Assembly (NCBI RefSeq): GCF_009371885.1
Contig: NZ_QLZA01000004.1
Span: 160,269 to 224,268, forward strand
DNA: 64,000 nt
Direction of reading: 5' to 3'
Source of the DNA: Bifidobacterium tibiigranuli
GTDB taxonomy: Bacteria; Actinomycetota; Actinomycetes; Actinomycetales; Bifidobacteriaceae
Made by a program: the position numbers and the translations under genes. Under the pieces are notes generated by a model that did not search any database, was not told where the DNA came from, and saw only the letters and a program-made list of their open reading frames with translations. Shown here in pieces: positions 62,311 through 64,000 of this stretch; positions within the stretch are counted from its first letter, which is position 1, and the number at the start of each line of letters is the position of its first letter.

Positions 62311-62684
62311 AGTGTCTCCTTGTGTGAGAGCTGGCGTTTGGCGCTGATTGACTGCGCTGTGTAGTTGCGTGCTGTGTGGTTGTGCCGATACAACAGCGGC
62401 CAGCTCCTACTGTACTGAGCAAAGGTTGCCAGCGTCCGATGTTCGCTTATCGCTATGAGATGGGTGACGGGTGATAGATGGCGAGCGGCGGGTGCATCGG
62501 CCGCCGGGTGACGGACGGCTACGCCCAAGCCGGAAGCATTGCCAGCGGTGACATCGGGCTGCTACAGTGGCGACTGGCGCTCCCGCCCGGACTGCGCAGG
62601 TCAAGGGGCGCCCCAGGTCCCCTCAAGTCGAATACGCAAGGGTGACGTGACATTACTGTGCGCAGCACGAGGGATCGGAGTCCC
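62311..62684. other. Divergent intergenic region before the YkoE-like gene
   Basis: About 370 bases. I looked specifically for a thiamine (THI-box) riboswitch and did not find its CTGAGA and ACCTGATC-type core. GC-rich inverted segments at 62600-62625 (AGGTCAAGGGGCGCCCCAGGTCCCCT) can form a hairpin. Confidence 0.45.
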
Positions 62685-63365
62685 ATGAGCATATCCGCCA
62701 AATCCAAACGTCCATCTTCTTCATCTTCTCCAGCGCTATCTTCGCCAGGCGTTGCGGCCTCGCTGCGTTGGCGTCCGGTCGATATCGCCGTCGGCTCCGC
62801 GCTCGGCGTGGCCTGCGGGGTCATATTCTGGGGCTTCAACTTCGCGTATTCGGCTCTTTCGCCGATTCTGGGCGGCATCCTGCCGGGCTTTGCCAGCATT
62901 CTGCATGCCTTCTGGTATTTCTCCGGGCCGTTGGCCCTGCTGATTATCCGCAAGCCGGGGGCTGCGATCTATGTGAACCTCGTCGGCTCGCTGGCCGAGA
63001 TGCTGTTCGGCAATAGCTTCGCCTTCAGCTTCGTCTTCATCTCGGCGGCGTTGCAGGGCATCTTCTCCGAGCTGCCCTTCGCCGTGACGCGGTACCGCGT
63101 GTTCAATCCGGCGATCGCCGTTATCTCGGGCGCGCTGACCGCGCTTGAATACGGCCTGTACCTGCTGTTCTTCCAGTATCAGGGCGTCGCGCTGATTAGT
63201 CCGCGCGGCATCACGCATATGATCTGCGAGGTGCTGGGCGGCGTGCTGATTGCCGGGCTCATGAGCTGGGCGCTGTACCGGGCCATCGCCAAGACCGGGG
63301 CGCTTGAGCGCTTCGCCTCCGGACATGACGTGCGTCGGGGCATGGAAGGTGCCGAAGAGGCGTGA
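62685..63365 (+). CDS. ECF transporter S component, YkoE-like (thiamine or precursor)
   Basis: A 226-residue membrane protein with five to six helices. RWRPVDIAVGSALGVACGVI-type text, WGFNFAYSALSPILGGILPG and LVGSLAEMLFGNSFAFSFVF match YkoE, the substrate-binding component of a thiamine/hydroxymethylpyrimidine ECF importer. Normally ykoD (ATPase) and ykoC (T component) follow; here a palindromic element, a tRNA and an IS follow instead, so the S component is an orphan or the rest was displaced. GGAG lies five bases before ATG 62685. Confidence 0.82.
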   Translation: MSISAKSKRPSSSSSPALSSPGVAASLRWRPVDIAVGSALGVACGVIFWGFNFAYSALSPILGGILPGFASILHAFWYFSGPLALLIIRKPGAAIYVNLVGSLAEMLFGNSFAFSFVFISAALQGIFSELPFAVTRYRVFNPAIAVISGALTALEYGLYLLFFQYQGVALISPRGITHMICEVLGGVLIAGLMSWALYRAIAKTGALERFASGHDVRRGMEGAEEA

Positions 63366-63378
63366 TTCGATTCGTTGC

Positions 63379-63548
63379 GGCTCACACTTTTTCGGCATAC
63401 AGGAAAAAGTATGAGCCAAACGAACAGTGCCGATGGTAGATTTTTGCAGCAAAAATGGCAGAACTGCAACGTTTCCCGCCTATAAAAACCGAACGCAAGA
63501 TGTTCGTTTGGCTCACACTTTCTGCGGCGGTGTCAAAAAATGTGAGCC
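63379..63548. repeat. Composite palindrome, CTCACACTTTTT family, copies 2 and 3
   Basis: Hairpin 1 (63379-63417) and hairpin 2 (63510-63548) both start GGCTCACACTTT. Between them GAGCCAAACGAAC (63413-63425) pairs perfectly with 63502-63514, and inside lies ATTTTTGC / GCAAAAAT. This 170-base nested structure follows the YkoE-like gene. Confidence 0.85.
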
Positions 63549-63584
63549 GGATGCTACACTATGCGAGTTGGCCTTCGCCAACGT

Positions 63585-63658
63585 GGGGCCCTAGCTCAGT
63601 CGGTTAGAGCAAACGACTCATAATCGTTCGGTCCAGGGTTCAAGCCCCTGGGGCCCCA
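63585..63658 (+). tRNA. tRNA with CAU anticodon (Met elongator or Ile2)
   Basis: Acceptor GGGGCCC / GGGCCCC, discriminator A, anticodon stem AACGA / TCGTT with loop CTCATAA, T-arm CAGGG-TTCAAGC-CCCTG. 74 bases. The anticodon arm resembles Ile2 (lysidine-modified) tRNAs, but the fourth acceptor pair is G-C rather than the C-G favoured by TilS in E. coli, so Met versus Ile is unresolved. Confidence 0.9.
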
Positions 63659-63715
63659 CTCTCAAGGCACTGGAATCGTTGGGTTCCGGTGCCTTTCTGC
63701 ACTCTGTCTTGTTTA

Positions 63716-63756
63716 TGCCATATATCTGAGGTAAACGGCATAAACGAGATATGGTG
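63716..63756. other. Possible insertion-sequence left boundary
   Basis: CCATATATCT (63718-63727) and AGATATGG (63747-63754) form an imperfect inverted pair around GGCATAAAC-type sequence, between the tRNA and the transposase orfA. The exact IS end cannot be fixed without the other end. Confidence 0.3.
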
Positions 63757-63812
63757 CGTTGGGGGTGCGGACGGAATGTTGGGGGTTGGGTCGGGGGAAG
63801 GTCTGGTCTCTG

Positions 63813-64000
63813 ATGGGTGGTCGCAGGTTCAGCGTCGAGGAGAGGGCGCGCGCGGTGGAGGAGTATTTCGCGTGCGGGATGAACGCGCAGGAGGTGGTGC
63901 GGCGTCTGGGCTGGCCGTCCAGGAGCGCTCTTGCGGCGTGGGTGCGCGCGGACGCGCGCTTCAGGCCGCATAGGGGCGGCCGGCCGCGTCTGCCCGAGAG
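63813..64000 (+). mobile_element. IS3-family transposase OrfA, N-terminal part, cut by the window edge
   Basis: ATG 63813 opens a frame with no stop before 64000 (62 codons). The product begins MGGRRFSVEERARAVEEYF, then MNAQEVVRRLGWPSRSALAAW and a basic RPHRGGRPRLPE region: the helix-turn-helix of IS3-family OrfA/InsE proteins. The G+C is higher than in its neighbours. It lies 155 bases after a tRNA. Confidence 0.8.

Noticed and set aside
62311..62684. Thiamine (THI-box) or cobalamin riboswitch upstream of the YkoE-like gene
   Set aside because: The THI core motifs are absent; a GCCACTG on the minus strand is isolated and lacks the B12-box.
63689..63973. 94-codon frame across the tRNA-IS gap
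   Set aside because: It is out of frame with the transposase orfA, whose helix-turn-helix is recognisable, and has Gly/Arg-rich shadow composition.

Overview
This is a chromosomal window from a high-G+C Gram-positive bacterium, almost certainly a Bifidobacterium or close relative in the Bifidobacteriaceae. The basis is the gene content and order recalled for that family: ffh / rpsP / khpA / rimM, then coaD / SepIVA-like / yceD / rpmF / rnc, then pncB / rph / rdgB, and rplS / lepB / rnhB / lacI. No phage, plasmid backbone or CRISPR array is visible. The only mobile DNA recognised is the start of an IS3-type transposase orfA that runs off the right edge beside a tRNA. A pyruvate oxidase and a complete ndh-cydABDC set are unusual for gut bifidobacteria and point to an aerotolerant lineage, such as those reported from bees. 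The species cannot be decided from this window.

Layout. 1-7.3 kb (mostly minus strand): a heterodimeric ABC exporter, rimM-khpA-rpsP, a membrane-anchored endonuclease/phosphatase-family protein and ffh. 7.5-16 kb: a membrane protein with a small winged-helix regulator, pyruvate oxidase, cysS, a glutamine amidotransferase and an ABC-F protein. 16-24 kb (mostly minus): a FitAB/VapBC-type toxin-antitoxin pair, ilvBN, rnc-rpmF, yceD, a SepIVA-like protein and coaD. 24-29 kb: pncB, rph, rdgB, an AEC permease and tRNA-Leu. 29.8-38.7 kb: ndh, cydA, cydB, cydD and cydC, facing a polyprenyl diphosphate synthase. 38.8-43.3 kb: a YdcF-like protein, tRNA-Thr, a mannose-1-phosphate guanylyltransferase and pgi. 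43.6-47.9 kb (minus): an ABC importer (AAA-associated-domain ATPase plus internally duplicated permease) with no binding protein, preceded by what reads as a magnesium-sensing M-box riboswitch and a 30-codon leader ORF. 48.2-64 kb: rplS-lepB-rnhB-lacI, an ATP-grasp-like protein, two flavodoxin-fold reductases, an ArsR/MFS pair, an MHS-family transporter, aldehyde dehydrogenase, aldo/keto reductase, a YkoE-like S component, a CAU-anticodon tRNA and the IS3 fragment.

How it works together. Pyruvate oxidase would use O2 to make acetyl phosphate and H2O2. Ndh plus cytochrome bd would reoxidise NADH and remove O2 through a quinone, and CydDC is the exporter needed to assemble cytochrome bd. The most novel point is the M-box. 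Its promoter, aptamer, anti-Shine-Dalgarno sequence and leader ORF are all readable, and the next genes downstream are the orphan ABC importer. That makes the importer a candidate for a new magnesium (or other divalent metal) uptake system.

Two structural themes recur. Most convergent gene junctions carry a long palindrome, often nested and in several unrelated sequence families. Short tandem repeats, frequently with a 15-base period, occur both between genes and inside housekeeping genes as in-frame low-complexity additions.
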